From NCBI RefSeq assembly GCF_040683095.1, contig NZ_JBFBCI010000008.1:164228-228227 (forward strand): 64,000 nt of DNA, in the 5' to 3' direction. The stretch's first letter is position 1. Each line of letters opens with the position of its first letter. Below are positions 1 to 8,193 of this stretch, piece after piece. This DNA comes from Sphaerisporangium sp040683095. GTDB taxonomy: Bacteria; Actinomycetota; Actinomycetes; Streptosporangiales; Streptosporangiaceae. The notes below the pieces were generated by a model. That model searched no databases and had not been told where the DNA came from. It worked only from the letters and a program-made list of their open reading frames with translations. Position numbers and translations under genes: made by a program.

Positions 1-566
1 CCGAGGACGTCTCGATCGACGACGTCGCCTCGGCGGCGGGGGCCTCGCGCGCGCTGGTCTACCACTACTTCGGCGGCAAGCACGAGCTGTACGTCGCCGC
101 GCTGCGGGGCGCGGCGCTGGAACTGGAGGAGCGGCTGCGTCCCGTGGCGGGCGGCACGCTCGTCGAGGAGCTCGCGGCGGGTCTCACGCGTTACTTCGAC
201 TTCGTGGAGGATCACGCGGCGGGGTTCGCGGCCCTGCTGCGCGGCGGGCCCGCCAATCGCGCGGGCGAGGTCGGGGTGATCGTCGAGGGCGTCCGCAGGC
301 GCCTGACCAAGGTGATCCTCACCCAGATGCGCGTGAGCGAGCCGAGCCCGGCGCTGCGCGTCACGCTGAGGTCCTGGATCGCCTGCGTCGAGACCGCCGG
401 GCTCGACTGGCTGGAGGTCCGCGACCTCGATCGCGCGGTCCTCGAACGTCTGCTGCTCGACCAGATGGTCGCGTTACTGAAGGTCGCCGCGGGCGAGGAT
501 GGCCAGATCGGCCGCTTGCTGGCCGACCTCGGACGACGGGTCCCGCCGGGCGGTGACGCTCCGTGA
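1..566 (+). CDS. TetR/AcrR-family transcriptional regulator (5' partial)
   Basis: The gene enters from outside the window; the reading frame runs from base 3 to a TGA at 564-566. The first visible residues contain the second half of a TetR helix-turn-helix: DVASAAGASRALVYHYFGG, then the KHELYVAAL helix usual after the recognition helix. The rest (about 150 residues) is an all-helical ligand/dimerisation domain of the usual size. The N-terminal 20-25 residues and the start are missing. TetR proteins are dimeric repressors that leave DNA on ligand binding. The ligand and targets cannot be told here; the next gene is bldC on the opposite strand, so no local target is evident. Confidence 0.9.
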   Translation, partial: EDVSIDDVASAAGASRALVYHYFGGKHELYVAALRGAALELEERLRPVAGGTLVEELAAGLTRYFDFVEDHAAGFAALLRGGPANRAGEVGVIVEGVRRRLTKVILTQMRVSEPSPALRVTLRSWIACVETAGLDWLEVRDLDRAVLERLLLDQMVALLKVAAGEDGQIGRLLADLGRRVPPGGDAP

Positions 567-936
567 GGGTGCCCCCGGGTCCCATGTAACGGAAGGGTGA
601 TGACTTCGTACCCGCCACGGCCGGGGTGGCCACGGGTGGACATTCGCGGATCTTCGCCCAGGGAACGGTGGATAGGGCTTCCGTGCGGTGGAGGCCCTAG
701 ATCCGTTATCCACCGGGACGTATCCGCATGGTTCTCGTGGGCCGGCGCCGGGCGGGCGGCGCCTCCCACGCCGATCCCATGGCCTTGCTCGCGGCCCTAG
801 GGCATGCGGTGAGCGACGTCGCCCTCCGCCCCAGCCCTGATCCGCCCCCACGCGGCCATGGGTGTGTGGTGGACGCGCTCACATACGGGACGCGAGCGCG
901 CCGGTTCTCCCCCCTAGGTCCTTGACGGTCCCGCCC
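567..936. other. intergenic region between convergent TetR gene and bldC
   Basis: About 370 bases separate the two stop codons. Short high-GC open frames occur on both strands, but none has a good ribosome site or recognisable protein. The only structured element noticed is the inverted repeat at 666-715. Confidence 0.6.
666..715. repeat. nested inverted repeat
   Basis: CGGTGGATA at 666-674 is exactly complementary to TATCCACCG at 707-715. Inside it AGGGC (674-678) faces GCCCT (694-698). As RNA this would be an interrupted hairpin; as DNA it could be a protein site. No T-tract follows, so it is not a classical terminator. Function unknown. Confidence 0.5.
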
Positions 937-1140
937 TCACTCCGATCGCTGCTGCGGGATACCCGCGAGCAGCGCACGGACCTCGGTCTCCCGGTAACGC
1001 CGGTGACCGCCGAGGGTGCGGATGGACGTCAACTTGCCCGCCTTCGCCCACCGAGTAACGGTCTTGGGGTCGACGCGGAACATGGTGGCGACCTCCGCCG
1101 GGGTGAGCAGTGGCTCGGCCTCGGGTGTACGAGCTGACAT
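937..1140 (-). CDS. bldC: BldC, MerR-type developmental regulator
   Basis: A 67-residue protein nearly identical to Streptomyces BldC as I recall it. It is essentially one winged helix-turn-helix of the MerR class: LLTPAEVATMFRVDP, then KTVTRWAKAGKL, with the wing carrying LGGHRRY. BldC lacks the MerR effector domain and binds direct repeats cooperatively as head-to-tail multimers, controlling the timing of differentiation. The ATG at 1138-1140 has purine-rich GGAGGAGAGG upstream. Its neighbours (conserved hypothetical, vdh, DUF3073, purM, purF) match the order around bldC in Streptomyces, supporting vertical descent. Its presence suggests a mycelial, sporulating actinomycete, though bldC also occurs in simpler actinobacteria. 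Confidence 0.96.
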   Translation of the reverse strand: MSARTPEAEPLLTPAEVATMFRVDPKTVTRWAKAGKLTSIRTLGGHRRYRETEVRALLAGIPQQRSE

Positions 1141-1461
1141 TTGTGCGGCCTCTCCTCCGTGGACCGGCGACAGCGATCCTGCGACTTGTGTTGGCGCTTG
1201 TCACGGATGTCCCACAATGATCCAGTTCGTACGGATTTTTCTGGACCGTATGCGGTATCACCCGATGTGACCATACAGCCACGTAGAGCGATTGGCGAGC
1301 CCTCAAAGTACAACGCCTTGTCCACGGGTTGATGTCACGCTCGGTGATTCTAGCGACACGTTTCGTGGTATCGCAGTGAAAACGGCAAACTACTCAGTTC
1401 GCAGAAGCGAGCTGGTGACTCCCGTTACCTACTTTTGCAGGTCACGTGCATGATTTGCGGT
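1141..1461 (-). promoter_or_regulatory. bldC: bldC upstream region
   Basis: A 321-base gene-free stretch upstream of bldC, clearly more AT-rich than its surroundings. Developmental regulators often have long upstream regions, and BldC is known to bind AT-rich direct repeats. I could not fix a -35/-10 pair or a clear direct-repeat array by eye. A short TACGG...CCGTA inverted repeat lies near 1233-1253. Confidence 0.4.
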
Positions 1462-2349
1462 TCAGTTCGCCGATTCGAGGGCTTGTATTGACTTCCAGCG
1501 GACGATCACGCGCTGATACATGGCGTAGGCCAGTTCTTCTTGACCCGTGTCCAACCCGGTGAGGGCGGCGGCCAGCTCGGCCGCGGACTGGTCGGCCTGG
1601 AGCGTCGCGTCGTCCATGACGTGGACGAGCCCGCCGTAGTCGAGCTCGACCAGCGAGTGCGGGTGGAACTCCTCCAGCCAGCGCCCGACCTCTTCCACCT
1701 CGGTCAACGTGCCGACCTCGCCCACGTGCCTGCGGATCACGACCAGCGCCCGCGCGACCCTGCGGCGCGCCTGCGCCATCGACGTCACGTACAGCAGGTT
1801 CCTGGCCGGGGCCGTGGTGGTCGGCGTGGCGGGCGCGGACGGCTCGGCCGACGGCTCCTCACGGTGACCGAGGACGAGCCAGCGCTCGGCGGAGTCGAAC
1901 GGCACGAACCAGGACGTCGGGACGTGCCACGTGCTCGTGCGGATGTGCGTGCGCAGGGAGGAGGAGCCGCCCTTCTGCTTGTGCCGGTCGAAGTCGTCGG
2001 CGGTCTGCTCGGCGATGGTCCTCGGCACGAAGCGGTCGGCCAGTTTGATCGGCGTGGCGCCCCGGAACCGGGCGAAGGCCACCCAGGACCTCAGCCTGCT
2101 CTGCCACGGGCAGACGTAGAGGGTCTCCTCGATGCGCCGCAGGTAGGCGTTCGTGCTCTCGGCCCCCGGCGCAGGCATCGGGGGCACGCCCAGCAGCCGC
2201 CGGACGGCCTCCGCGTGCTCGGCCTCCAGGGCGAAGGCGCGGCGCGGCCGGTCCTTGGAGTCGGCGTATGCCGCCCAGAAGGCGCGCTCTTGTTCGGTGA
2301 ACGCGGACAACGGCTCGTAGACACGGAGATAGGCGGCGTAGGGCAGCAC
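1462..2349 (-). CDS. conserved hypothetical protein of the bldC-vdh neighbourhood
   Basis: A 295-residue soluble protein starting at GTG 2347-2349 (MLPYAAYLRVYEPL). There is no signal peptide or membrane segment. The middle (about residues 165-190) is a Pro/Ala/Thr-rich linker, followed by an Arg-rich helical region (QARRRVARALVVIRRH) and an acidic C-terminal half. I recognise it only as the hypothetical gene commonly found between bldC and valine dehydrogenase in actinomycetes. No catalytic motif is visible. The conserved position suggests a core role, but no function is assigned. It is divergent from vdh across a region with a strong hairpin. Confidence 0.85.
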   Translation of the reverse strand: MLPYAAYLRVYEPLSAFTEQERAFWAAYADSKDRPRRAFALEAEHAEAVRRLLGVPPMPAPGAESTNAYLRRIEETLYVCPWQSRLRSWVAFARFRGATPIKLADRFVPRTIAEQTADDFDRHKQKGGSSSLRTHIRTSTWHVPTSWFVPFDSAERWLVLGHREEPSAEPSAPATPTTTAPARNLLYVTSMAQARRRVARALVVIRRHVGEVGTLTEVEEVGRWLEEFHPHSLVELDYGGLVHVMDDATLQADQSAAELAAALTGLDTGQEELAYAMYQRVIVRWKSIQALESAN

Positions 2350-2412
2350 ATCTCGAATGGTGCCATGGAGCGGCGAGCCGACGCGAGTGAGCGAGCCCGA
2401 CCACGTTCAGTG

Positions 2413-2451
2413 GCGCCCTCCCCCGGCGGGGTGACCGCCGGGGGAGGGCGC
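2413..2451. other. perfect 17-bp hairpin between divergent genes
   Basis: Bases 2413-2429 and 2435-2451 are exact reverse complements around the loop GGTGA. The stem is almost pure G/C, and no T-run follows on either strand. It lies between the starts of the hypothetical gene (minus) and vdh (plus), where a terminator is not expected, so it would sit in a leader or in the promoter DNA. Confidence 0.75.
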
Positions 2452-2582
2452 GGCGCCCGAAGGGTGGGACAGAAGTTTCGGGAAATGGACGATCATGGTC
2501 GGGGCGTGGCCGGATGGATAATGTTGTCTTCCAGGATCCGCCGCGACGAGGCGGCGGACGGGAATGACCGGGAGTCACCACA

Positions 2583-3686
2583 GTGACCGACGTCTTTGGG
2601 CCGTCCCACCAGGACACGGGCCCCTCGATCGGACAGGCCAGGCACGAACAGGTCGTCTTCTGCGCGGACGACCGCAGCGGTCTGCGCGCGATCATCGCCA
2701 TCTACAACACCACCCTCGGCCCCGGACTCGGGGGCACGCGCTTCTACCCGTACGAGGACGAGCAGACGGCCCTCGCCGACGTGCTCAACCTCTCGCGGGC
2801 GATGGCGTACAAGAACGCCCTGGCGGGGCTCGACCTGGGCGGGGGCAAGGCCGTGATCATCGGTGATCCGGCCAAGGACAAGAGCGAGGCGCTGCTGCGC
2901 GCCTACGGCCGCTTCATCCAGTCGCTGGGCGGCCGCTACTTCACGGCCTGTGACGTGGGCACCTACAGCGAGGACATGGACATCATCGCCCGGGAGACCC
3001 CCTACGTCACCGGGCGCACCCCCGCGCACGGCGGCGCCGGCGATTCCTCCATCCTCACGGCCTTCGGCGTGTTCCAGGGCATGCGCGCCTCGGCCGAGCA
3101 CGTCTACGGTTCCCCCACCCTGCAGGGCAGGCGCGTCGGCGTCGAAGGCGTCGGGAAAGTCGGATACCGCCTGGTCGACCACCTGCTGGCGGACGGCGCC
3201 GAGGTCGTGATCTGCGACGTGAGCGCCGAGGCCGTCGAGCGGGTGCGCAAGGTCCACCCCGAGGTCGGCGTCGTGGCGGACGCCGCGGCGATGAAGCGGG
3301 CCGACATCGACGTCTACGCGCCGTGCGCGCTGGGCGGCGCGCTGGACGACGAGGCGGTCGCGGGGCTGAACGCCAAGATCGTGTGCGGCGGGGCCAACAA
3401 CCAACTCGCCCATCCCGGCGTGGAGAAGCAGCTCGCGGAGCGAGGCATCCTTTACGCTCCGGATTACGTCGTCAACTCCGGCGGCGTGATCCAGGTGGCC
3501 GACGAGATCGAAGGCTTCAACATGGAGCGCGCCAGGGCAAAGGCGACGCAGATCTTCGACACGACGTTGAAGATCTTTTCGATCGCCGAAGAGGAAGGGG
3601 TTCCACCGGCGGCGGCGGCCGATAGGCTGGCGGAGCGCAGAATGTCGGAAGTCGGTCGGCTTAGGGGTATTTGGCTGGGCCGCTGA
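2583..3686 (+). CDS. vdh: valine (leucine/branched-chain amino acid) dehydrogenase
   Basis: A 367-residue Glu/Leu/Phe/Val dehydrogenase family enzyme that oxidatively deaminates L-valine and related amino acids to 2-oxoacids with NAD+. The substrate-binding lysine lies in AMAYKNAL (K77) and the catalytic lysine in LDLGGGK (K89). The Rossmann nucleotide site is GVEGVGKVGYRLVD, near residue 182. VCGGANNQL and YVVNSGGVI are typical family blocks. The length matches Streptomyces Vdh. Translation starts at GTG 2583 after CGGGAG. GATAAT at 2517-2522 is a possible -10 without a clear -35. Its products feed the branched-chain 2-oxoacid dehydrogenase at 46.9-50.3 kb. Leucine versus valine preference cannot be read from sequence; the bldC context favours Vdh. 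Confidence 0.93.
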   Translation: MTDVFGPSHQDTGPSIGQARHEQVVFCADDRSGLRAIIAIYNTTLGPGLGGTRFYPYEDEQTALADVLNLSRAMAYKNALAGLDLGGGKAVIIGDPAKDKSEALLRAYGRFIQSLGGRYFTACDVGTYSEDMDIIARETPYVTGRTPAHGGAGDSSILTAFGVFQGMRASAEHVYGSPTLQGRRVGVEGVGKVGYRLVDHLLADGAEVVICDVSAEAVERVRKVHPEVGVVADAAAMKRADIDVYAPCALGGALDDEAVAGLNAKIVCGGANNQLAHPGVEKQLAERGILYAPDYVVNSGGVIQVADEIEGFNMERARAKATQIFDTTLKIFSIAEEEGVPPAAAADRLAERRMSEVGRLRGIWLGR

Positions 3687-3799
3687 CTGTGGACGCCCAT
3701 ACGGCGTACCGAGAGGCGCGCAAAACAGGTACGGTTGTAGGCGAACGAGAGCTGACGCCGGAAGTCAGGCGGCATCAGCGCGTGATGCGTTAGCGACGA

Positions 3800-3831
3800 G
3801 GGGTCGGGCACGACCCCGCATGAGGGGGTCG
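3800..3831 (+). promoter_or_regulatory. candidate RNA switch covering the DUF3073 ribosome site
   Basis: GGGGTCG occurs at 3800-3806 and again at 3825-3831, and CGACCCC at 3811-3817 complements both. Pairing the middle with the second copy would bury the Shine-Dalgarno GAGGGGG of the gene starting at 3837; pairing it with the first copy would free it. This is seen in the sequence only; a regulatory role is inference. Confidence 0.5.
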
Positions 3832-3836
3832 AGCCG

Positions 3837-4061
3837 ATGGGGCGCGGCCGAGCCAAGGCCAAGCAGGTGAAGGTTGCTCGCCAGCTCAAGTACAACAGTG
3901 GCGGCACCGATCTTGACCGTCTTCGCGAGGAGCTCGGAGTCAATCACGACTCCAATCGACACGATGATGACGACGTCGACCACGAACTGGCCGATCGGTA
4001 CGCCGATTACGCCAGCGAGATCGGCGATGACGACGAGGACGACAGGTCCCGCCGCCGATAG
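3837..4061 (+). CDS. DUF3073 small basic/acidic protein
   Basis: A 74-residue protein with a basic N-terminus (GRGRAKAKQVKVARQLKY) and a strongly acidic tail (DDDDVDHELADRYADYA, then GDDDEDD). This is the characteristic DUF3073 arrangement found throughout actinobacteria. The function is unknown; the charge pattern could suit nucleic acid or ribosome contact. ATG 3837 follows GAGGGGG at good spacing. The gene is convergent with purM and separated from it by a bidirectional terminator, a conserved position next to purM. A possible RNA switch precedes it. Confidence 0.93.
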   Translation: MGRGRAKAKQVKVARQLKYNSGGTDLDRLREELGVNHDSNRHDDDDVDHELADRYADYASEIGDDDEDDRSRRR

Positions 4062-4137
4062 GCGATTTTCGGGTTGACGCTGGTAGGGCACCCGGTGAAC
4101 GACGGCTCGCCGAGTGCCTCCTTCGCGCGCCTGAAAG

Positions 4138-4166
4138 GCTCCTCGCCATCCCTGATGGCGAGGAGC
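4138..4166. terminator. bidirectional intrinsic terminator, DUF3073 / purM
   Basis: A perfect 13-bp stem (4138-4150 with 4154-4166, loop CCT) is preceded by AAA and followed by TTTT. Read on the plus strand it ends the DUF3073 transcript with a U-run; on the minus strand the upstream AAA gives a shorter U-run. It lies between convergent genes, as expected. Confidence 0.92.
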
Positions 4167-4279
4167 TTTTCGTCGTGCCCGGACACATCCCGGTAGATCG
4201 CGGCCACGCGCCGCCGTCGTGAACCGGACCATGGACGGACGGCCCCGGCCACACGGCCGGGGCTCGCGAGGTGAGGCCG

Positions 4280-5341
4280 TCAGGCCGTGAAGCGGGCCTC
4301 GCCGGTGCCCGGGACGATCTCGCCCAGCACCCATGCGTCCTGCCCCCGTTCGCGCAGGACCTTGAGCGACTGATCGGCCGTCTCCGCCGGGACGACCGCG
4401 CACATGCCCACGCCGAGGTTGAACGTCCGGTCCATCTCGGCCGCCGGCACCCGGCCGTACCCCGCGATCACCTCGAAGATCGGCGGCGGCGTCCACGACG
4501 CGCGGTCGAGCAGCGCGTCCACCGAGCCGGGCAGCGACCGCGCGAGATTCGCGGCCAGCCCGCCCCCCGTGATATGGGCGAAGGCGTGGACCTCCGTGCG
4601 CCGCGTCAGCTCCAGGCAGGCGAGCGAGTAGATGCGCGTCGGCTCCAGAAGCTCCTCGCCGAGGGTGCGGTCGAGCTCGGGGAGCGACCCCTCCAGCTCC
4701 AGGCCCGCCGTGCGCAGCACGTGCCGCACCAGCGAGTAGCCGTTGGAGTGGACCCCGGACGACGACAGGCCCAGCACGACGTCCCCCGCCCGGACGCGGG
4801 CGGGCCCGAGCAGCTCGGACGCCTCGACGACGCCCGTGCCGGCGCCGGCCAGGTCGTACTCGTCCGGCCCCATGGCCCCGGGGTGCTCGGCGGTCTCGCC
4901 GCCCACCAGCGCGCAGCCCGCCAGGCGGCAGCCCTCGGCGACCCCGCCGACGATCTCGGCGATGCGCTCGGGCACGACCTTGCCGCAGGCGATGTAGTCG
5001 GTCATGAACAGCGGCTCGGCCCCGCACACCACCAGGTCGTCCACGACCATGCCGACCAGGTCGATGCCGATCGTGTCGTGTTTGCCGAGGGCCTGGGCCA
5101 GCATGACCTTGGTACCGACGCCGTCGGTGGACGTCGCCAGCAGAGGACGGGTGTAGCGCAGGAAGGCCGAGGCGTCGAAGAGGCCGGCGAAGCCGCTGGC
5201 GTCGTCCACCACCTCGGGCCGCCGCGACCGCGCCACCCGTTCCTTCATCAGCTCGACCGCGCGGTCGCCCGCCTCGATGTCGACGCCGGCCGCCGCGTAA
5301 CTGCTCACGCCGGCGTCGCCCCCGGCCGCCCCGGCGGTCAC
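4280..5341 (-). CDS. purM: phosphoribosylformylglycinamidine cyclo-ligase (AIR synthetase)
   Basis: A 353-residue enzyme that closes the imidazole ring, converting FGAM and ATP to AIR in purine synthesis. Family blocks are SYAAAGVDIEAGDRAV at the N-terminus, the ATP-binding STDGVGTKVMLA, and NDLVVCGAEP-like MVVDDLVVCGAEPLFMTDY. Later come VGGETAEHPG and HITGGGLAANLAR. The GTG start (5339-5341) overlaps the purF stop as GTGA, so it is probably translated by coupling to purF. purF-purM pairs of this kind are usual in actinobacteria. The gene ends against the terminator at 4138-4166. Confidence 0.97.
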   Translation of the reverse strand: MTAGAAGGDAGVSSYAAAGVDIEAGDRAVELMKERVARSRRPEVVDDASGFAGLFDASAFLRYTRPLLATSTDGVGTKVMLAQALGKHDTIGIDLVGMVVDDLVVCGAEPLFMTDYIACGKVVPERIAEIVGGVAEGCRLAGCALVGGETAEHPGAMGPDEYDLAGAGTGVVEASELLGPARVRAGDVVLGLSSSGVHSNGYSLVRHVLRTAGLELEGSLPELDRTLGEELLEPTRIYSLACLELTRRTEVHAFAHITGGGLAANLARSLPGSVDALLDRASWTPPPIFEVIAGYGRVPAAEMDRTFNLGVGMCAVVPAETADQSLKVLRERGQDAWVLGEIVPGTGEARFTA

Positions 5342-6783
5342 GCCTTGGCCTCGAGGACGAACTTGCCCACGTTGTCATGGTCGATGGGGATCGGATACAC
5401 GCCGTCGAAGCACGCCCGGCACAGGCGCTCGGCGGGCAGCGTGGTCGCCTCGGTCAGCTCGTCGAGCGAGATGAACCCGAGCGAGTCGGCGCCGATGGAC
5501 TCGCGGATCTGCTCGACCTCCAGCGACCCGGCGATCAGCTCGGCCTTCGTGGCGAAGTCGATGCCGTAGAAGCACGGCCAGGACACCGGTGGCGAGCTGA
5601 TGCGCACGTGAACCTCGGTGGCGCCGGCCTCGCGGAGCATCTTGACGATCGCGCGCTGGGTATTGCCGCGCACGATCGAGTCGTCCACGACGATCAGGCG
5701 CTTGCCCGCGATGACCTCCCGCAGGGGGTTCAGCTTGAGGCGGATGCCGAGCTGGCGGATCGTCTGCGAGGGCTGGATGAACGTGCGGCCCACGTAGGAG
5801 TTCTTCACCAGGCCCTGGCCGTACGGGATGCCGCTCTCTTGCGCGTAGCCGATGGCGGCCGGCGTGCCCGACTCGGGGGTCGGGATCACCAGGTCGGCCT
5901 CCACCGAGTGCTCGCGGGCCAGCCTGCGGCCGACCTCCACGCGCGTGGCCTGCACGCCGCGCCCGGCGATCGTGGTGTCGGGACGGGCCAGGTAGACGTA
6001 CTCGAACAGGCAGCCCTTCGGCTCGGCGAGGGCGAACCGGCGCGAGCGCACACCGCGCTCGTCGATCGTCAGCAGCTCGCCGGGCTCGATCTCGCGCGTG
6101 AAGACGGCGCCCACGATGTCGAGGGCGGCGGTCTCGGAGGCCACCACCCAGCCGCGGTCCAGGCGGCCCAGCACCAGCGGGCGGATGCCCTGCGGGTCGC
6201 GCGCCGCGTACAGCGTCTTCTCGTCCATGAAGACCAGCGAGTAGGCGCCCTTGACCTCCGGCAGCAGATCGGCCGCGGCGTCCTCGATGGACGTGCCCGG
6301 GTCGCAGGCCAGGAGGGACGTGAGCACCTCGGTGTCGGTGGTCGCCCGGGTGGCGCCCGACGGCAGCCGTGCCATCAGCTCGGGCGTGTTGATCAGGTTG
6401 CCGTTGTGGGCGAGCGCCAGGCCGCCGCCGTCGCTGGAGCTCAGCGTCGGCTGCGCGTTCTCCCAGACGCTCGACCCGGTCGTGGAGTACCGGCAGTGGC
6501 CGATGGCCAGGTGCCCGCGCAGCGTGCCGAGCACCGACTCGTCGAAGACCTGGGCGACGAGGCCCATGTCCTTGTATACGAGGATTCGGCTGCCTTCGCT
6601 GACCGCGATGCCCGCGGACTCCTGGCCGCGATGCTGCAACGCGTACAGCCCGTAGTAGGTGAGCTTGGAGACGTCCTCCCCAGGGGCCCACACTCCGAAG
6701 ACGCCGCAGGCGTCCTGCGGCGCGCGGTCCTGGGGGTCAAGGTCATGGCCTAGCCGGCCGTCGCCCTTTAGCACGTGCTTCAT
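5338..6783 (-). CDS. purF: amidophosphoribosyltransferase
   Basis: A 481-residue first enzyme of purine synthesis: PRPP and glutamine give phosphoribosylamine. An N-terminal propeptide ends before the catalytic cysteine (C26 in QDACGVFGV), which is the N-terminus after processing. The glutaminase domain shows LQHRGQES and NAQPTLSS. The phosphoribosyltransferase domain has the PRPP motif LIVVDDSIVRGNTQ and a C-terminal RLCRACFDG cysteine pair. Start: ATG 6783 gives MKHVLKGDGRLGHDL, matching known PurF N-termini; a GTG three codons later (6774) is an alternative. The longer frame upstream is not PurF-like. No good ribosome site is seen, so the transcript may be leaderless. Translationally coupled to purM. 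Confidence 0.96.
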   Translation of the reverse strand: MKHVLKGDGRLGHDLDPQDRAPQDACGVFGVWAPGEDVSKLTYYGLYALQHRGQESAGIAVSEGSRILVYKDMGLVAQVFDESVLGTLRGHLAIGHCRYSTTGSSVWENAQPTLSSSDGGGLALAHNGNLINTPELMARLPSGATRATTDTEVLTSLLACDPGTSIEDAAADLLPEVKGAYSLVFMDEKTLYAARDPQGIRPLVLGRLDRGWVVASETAALDIVGAVFTREIEPGELLTIDERGVRSRRFALAEPKGCLFEYVYLARPDTTIAGRGVQATRVEVGRRLAREHSVEADLVIPTPESGTPAAIGYAQESGIPYGQGLVKNSYVGRTFIQPSQTIRQLGIRLKLNPLREVIAGKRLIVVDDSIVRGNTQRAIVKMLREAGATEVHVRISSPPVSWPCFYGIDFATKAELIAGSLEVEQIRESIGADSLGFISLDELTEATTLPAERLCRACFDGVYPIPIDHDNVGKFVLEAKA

Positions 6784-6970
6784 TCTAAGTAAGGGGTTTG
6801 ACCACACGGTAACCCGGGTGCGTCCGTGGTCGGCCAAGGTGATCACACGGGCCCGCGCGCCCGCCGCTCGTCGGGCAAAGATCCCCGCCGTTTCGCCGTG
6901 TCCCATAGGCATATCGCCCGATCGGAGGGAGAGTGGGGGGTCAGGCATGCCCAGGTCGAGAGAGCGGACC

Positions 6971-7585
6971 GTGACGACATCTGGCGATCCGAACAACCCG
7001 GACCCATGGGGCGACCGGCATGGTCGCCGCGACGACGGCGGCCCCTCTCGCGGCGAGCGGCCCCCGAGCGAGCCCTCTTATGGGCGGGGCGCCGAGCCTC
7101 CCTACAGGGGGTGGTCGTCTCCCGGAGACCAGCCCCAAGGAGGACCGCCCCCAAGGGGTGCGCAGCCCCCGTCCGGCCCGCCGGGAGGCGAGCAGCCTCC
7201 GTACGGCCCGCCTCCCTACGGAGGAGGCCCTCCGTACGGGCCGCCCGGGGGCTGGCCCCCCGGCGCCCGCCCCGGCGGCGGACTCGGCACCGCCTCGCTG
7301 GTGCTGGGTATCGTCAGCCTGTTCCTGCTGTTCATCTGCGGCCTCGGCGTGCTGACGGCGATCGTCGGCATCATCCTCGGCGTCATCGCCACGGTGAGGA
7401 ACGCCAACCGGGGCCGCGCGGTCGTCGGCATCGTGCTCAGCGGCCTCACGCTGGTGCTCGCGGTGGTCGGTTTCACCTGGTTCTTCTCCACCTTCCAGGA
7501 GTGCTTCAACCTGCCGACGCAGTCCGAGGCGCAGCAGTGCGTCGAGCGCAAGCTCGGCGTGAACGTCCAGAGGCCCTCGCCCTGA
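6971..7585 (+). CDS. DUF4190 membrane protein with Pro/Gly-rich cytoplasmic arm
   Basis: A 204-residue protein. Residues 1 to about 100 are a disordered Pro/Gly/Tyr/Arg-rich arm with PYG and PPYG repeats. Two membrane segments of the DUF4190 type follow (TASLVLGIVSLFLLFICGLG and GRAVVGIVLSGLTLVLAVVG) with the conserved GIILGVIA between them, then a short tail with a cysteine pair. Start chosen: GTG 6971, six bases after GAGAGAG. ATG 6947 in the same frame is an alternative eight codons upstream. DUF4190 proteins are common in actinobacteria near division or stress genes, but no function is established. Divergent from purF. Confidence 0.82.
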   Translation: MTTSGDPNNPDPWGDRHGRRDDGGPSRGERPPSEPSYGRGAEPPYRGWSSPGDQPQGGPPPRGAQPPSGPPGGEQPPYGPPPYGGGPPYGPPGGWPPGARPGGGLGTASLVLGIVSLFLLFICGLGVLTAIVGIILGVIATVRNANRGRAVVGIVLSGLTLVLAVVGFTWFFSTFQECFNLPTQSEAQQCVERKLGVNVQRPSP

Positions 7586-7591
7586 CGCGCG

Positions 7592-8041
7592 TCACCCCAG
7601 CGAGGTCAGCGGGAGGAATTCGGACAGATCAGCGCGGGTGCCGCTCGCGCTGATCTTCCCGGCGTCCATCGCGTCCTCCCAGGTGACGCGCCCGGTCGCG
7701 AGCTCCAGCCACGTGCGCGGGTCCGTCTCCACCACGTTCGGGGGAGTTCCCCGGGTATGCCGGGGGCCGGGTACGCACTGGACGGCGGCGTACGGCGGGA
7801 CGCGCACCTCGACCGTCCGCCCGGGGGCCCGCTCGGCGAGGCGCTCCAGGAGGTGGCGGACCGTCAGCCGCGCGATATCCTTTTCCGGGCGCAGCCCACG
7901 CGCGTACAGGCCGAGGATGACCTCCACGGCCGCCTCAGGCGCGGCCTGCGGGGGGCCGTCGTAGGGGTGCTCGCCGAGTTCGGCGAGTTGCACGTCCAGC
8001 GCGGTGCGGATCAGTTCGGGGTCGATCTTGCGTGCGGGCAC
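7592..8041 (-). CDS. sterol-carrier-type small protein
   Basis: A 149-residue soluble protein starting at GTG 8041 (VPARKIDPELIRTALD), with AGGA seven bases upstream. The C-terminal half has the pattern of the SCP2-like 'sterol carrier family' proteins of actinobacteria: TVEVRVPPYAAVQCVPGP, then TWLELATGRVTWEDAM and ASGTRADLSEFLPL. This fold binds a lipid or other hydrophobic ligand. A longer frame back to 8125 is possible but its first 28 residues look non-coding. Its stop lies 6 bases from the stop of the convergent DUF4190 gene. The physiological ligand is unknown. Confidence 0.83.
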   Translation of the reverse strand: MPARKIDPELIRTALDVQLAELGEHPYDGPPQAAPEAAVEVILGLYARGLRPEKDIARLTVRHLLERLAERAPGRTVEVRVPPYAAVQCVPGPRHTRGTPPNVVETDPRTWLELATGRVTWEDAMDAGKISASGTRADLSEFLPLTSLG

Positions 8042-8193
8042 CCTTCTATCCTGCACCGCCGCGGACGACGGCCATTCCGCGCCGATCGCGAATCGCCGTT
8101 CACCTTGATGGAAGTCCACATTCATCTCGTGTTGTGATGGCGGTCGTACGGTCCGACGCGAGGAATCCCGAACGTACGATCTTGGAGGTACCA

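Noticed and set aside
6784..6996. N-terminal extension of purF
   Set aside because: The extra residues do not resemble PurF; known PurF proteins begin close to the propeptide and Cys26.
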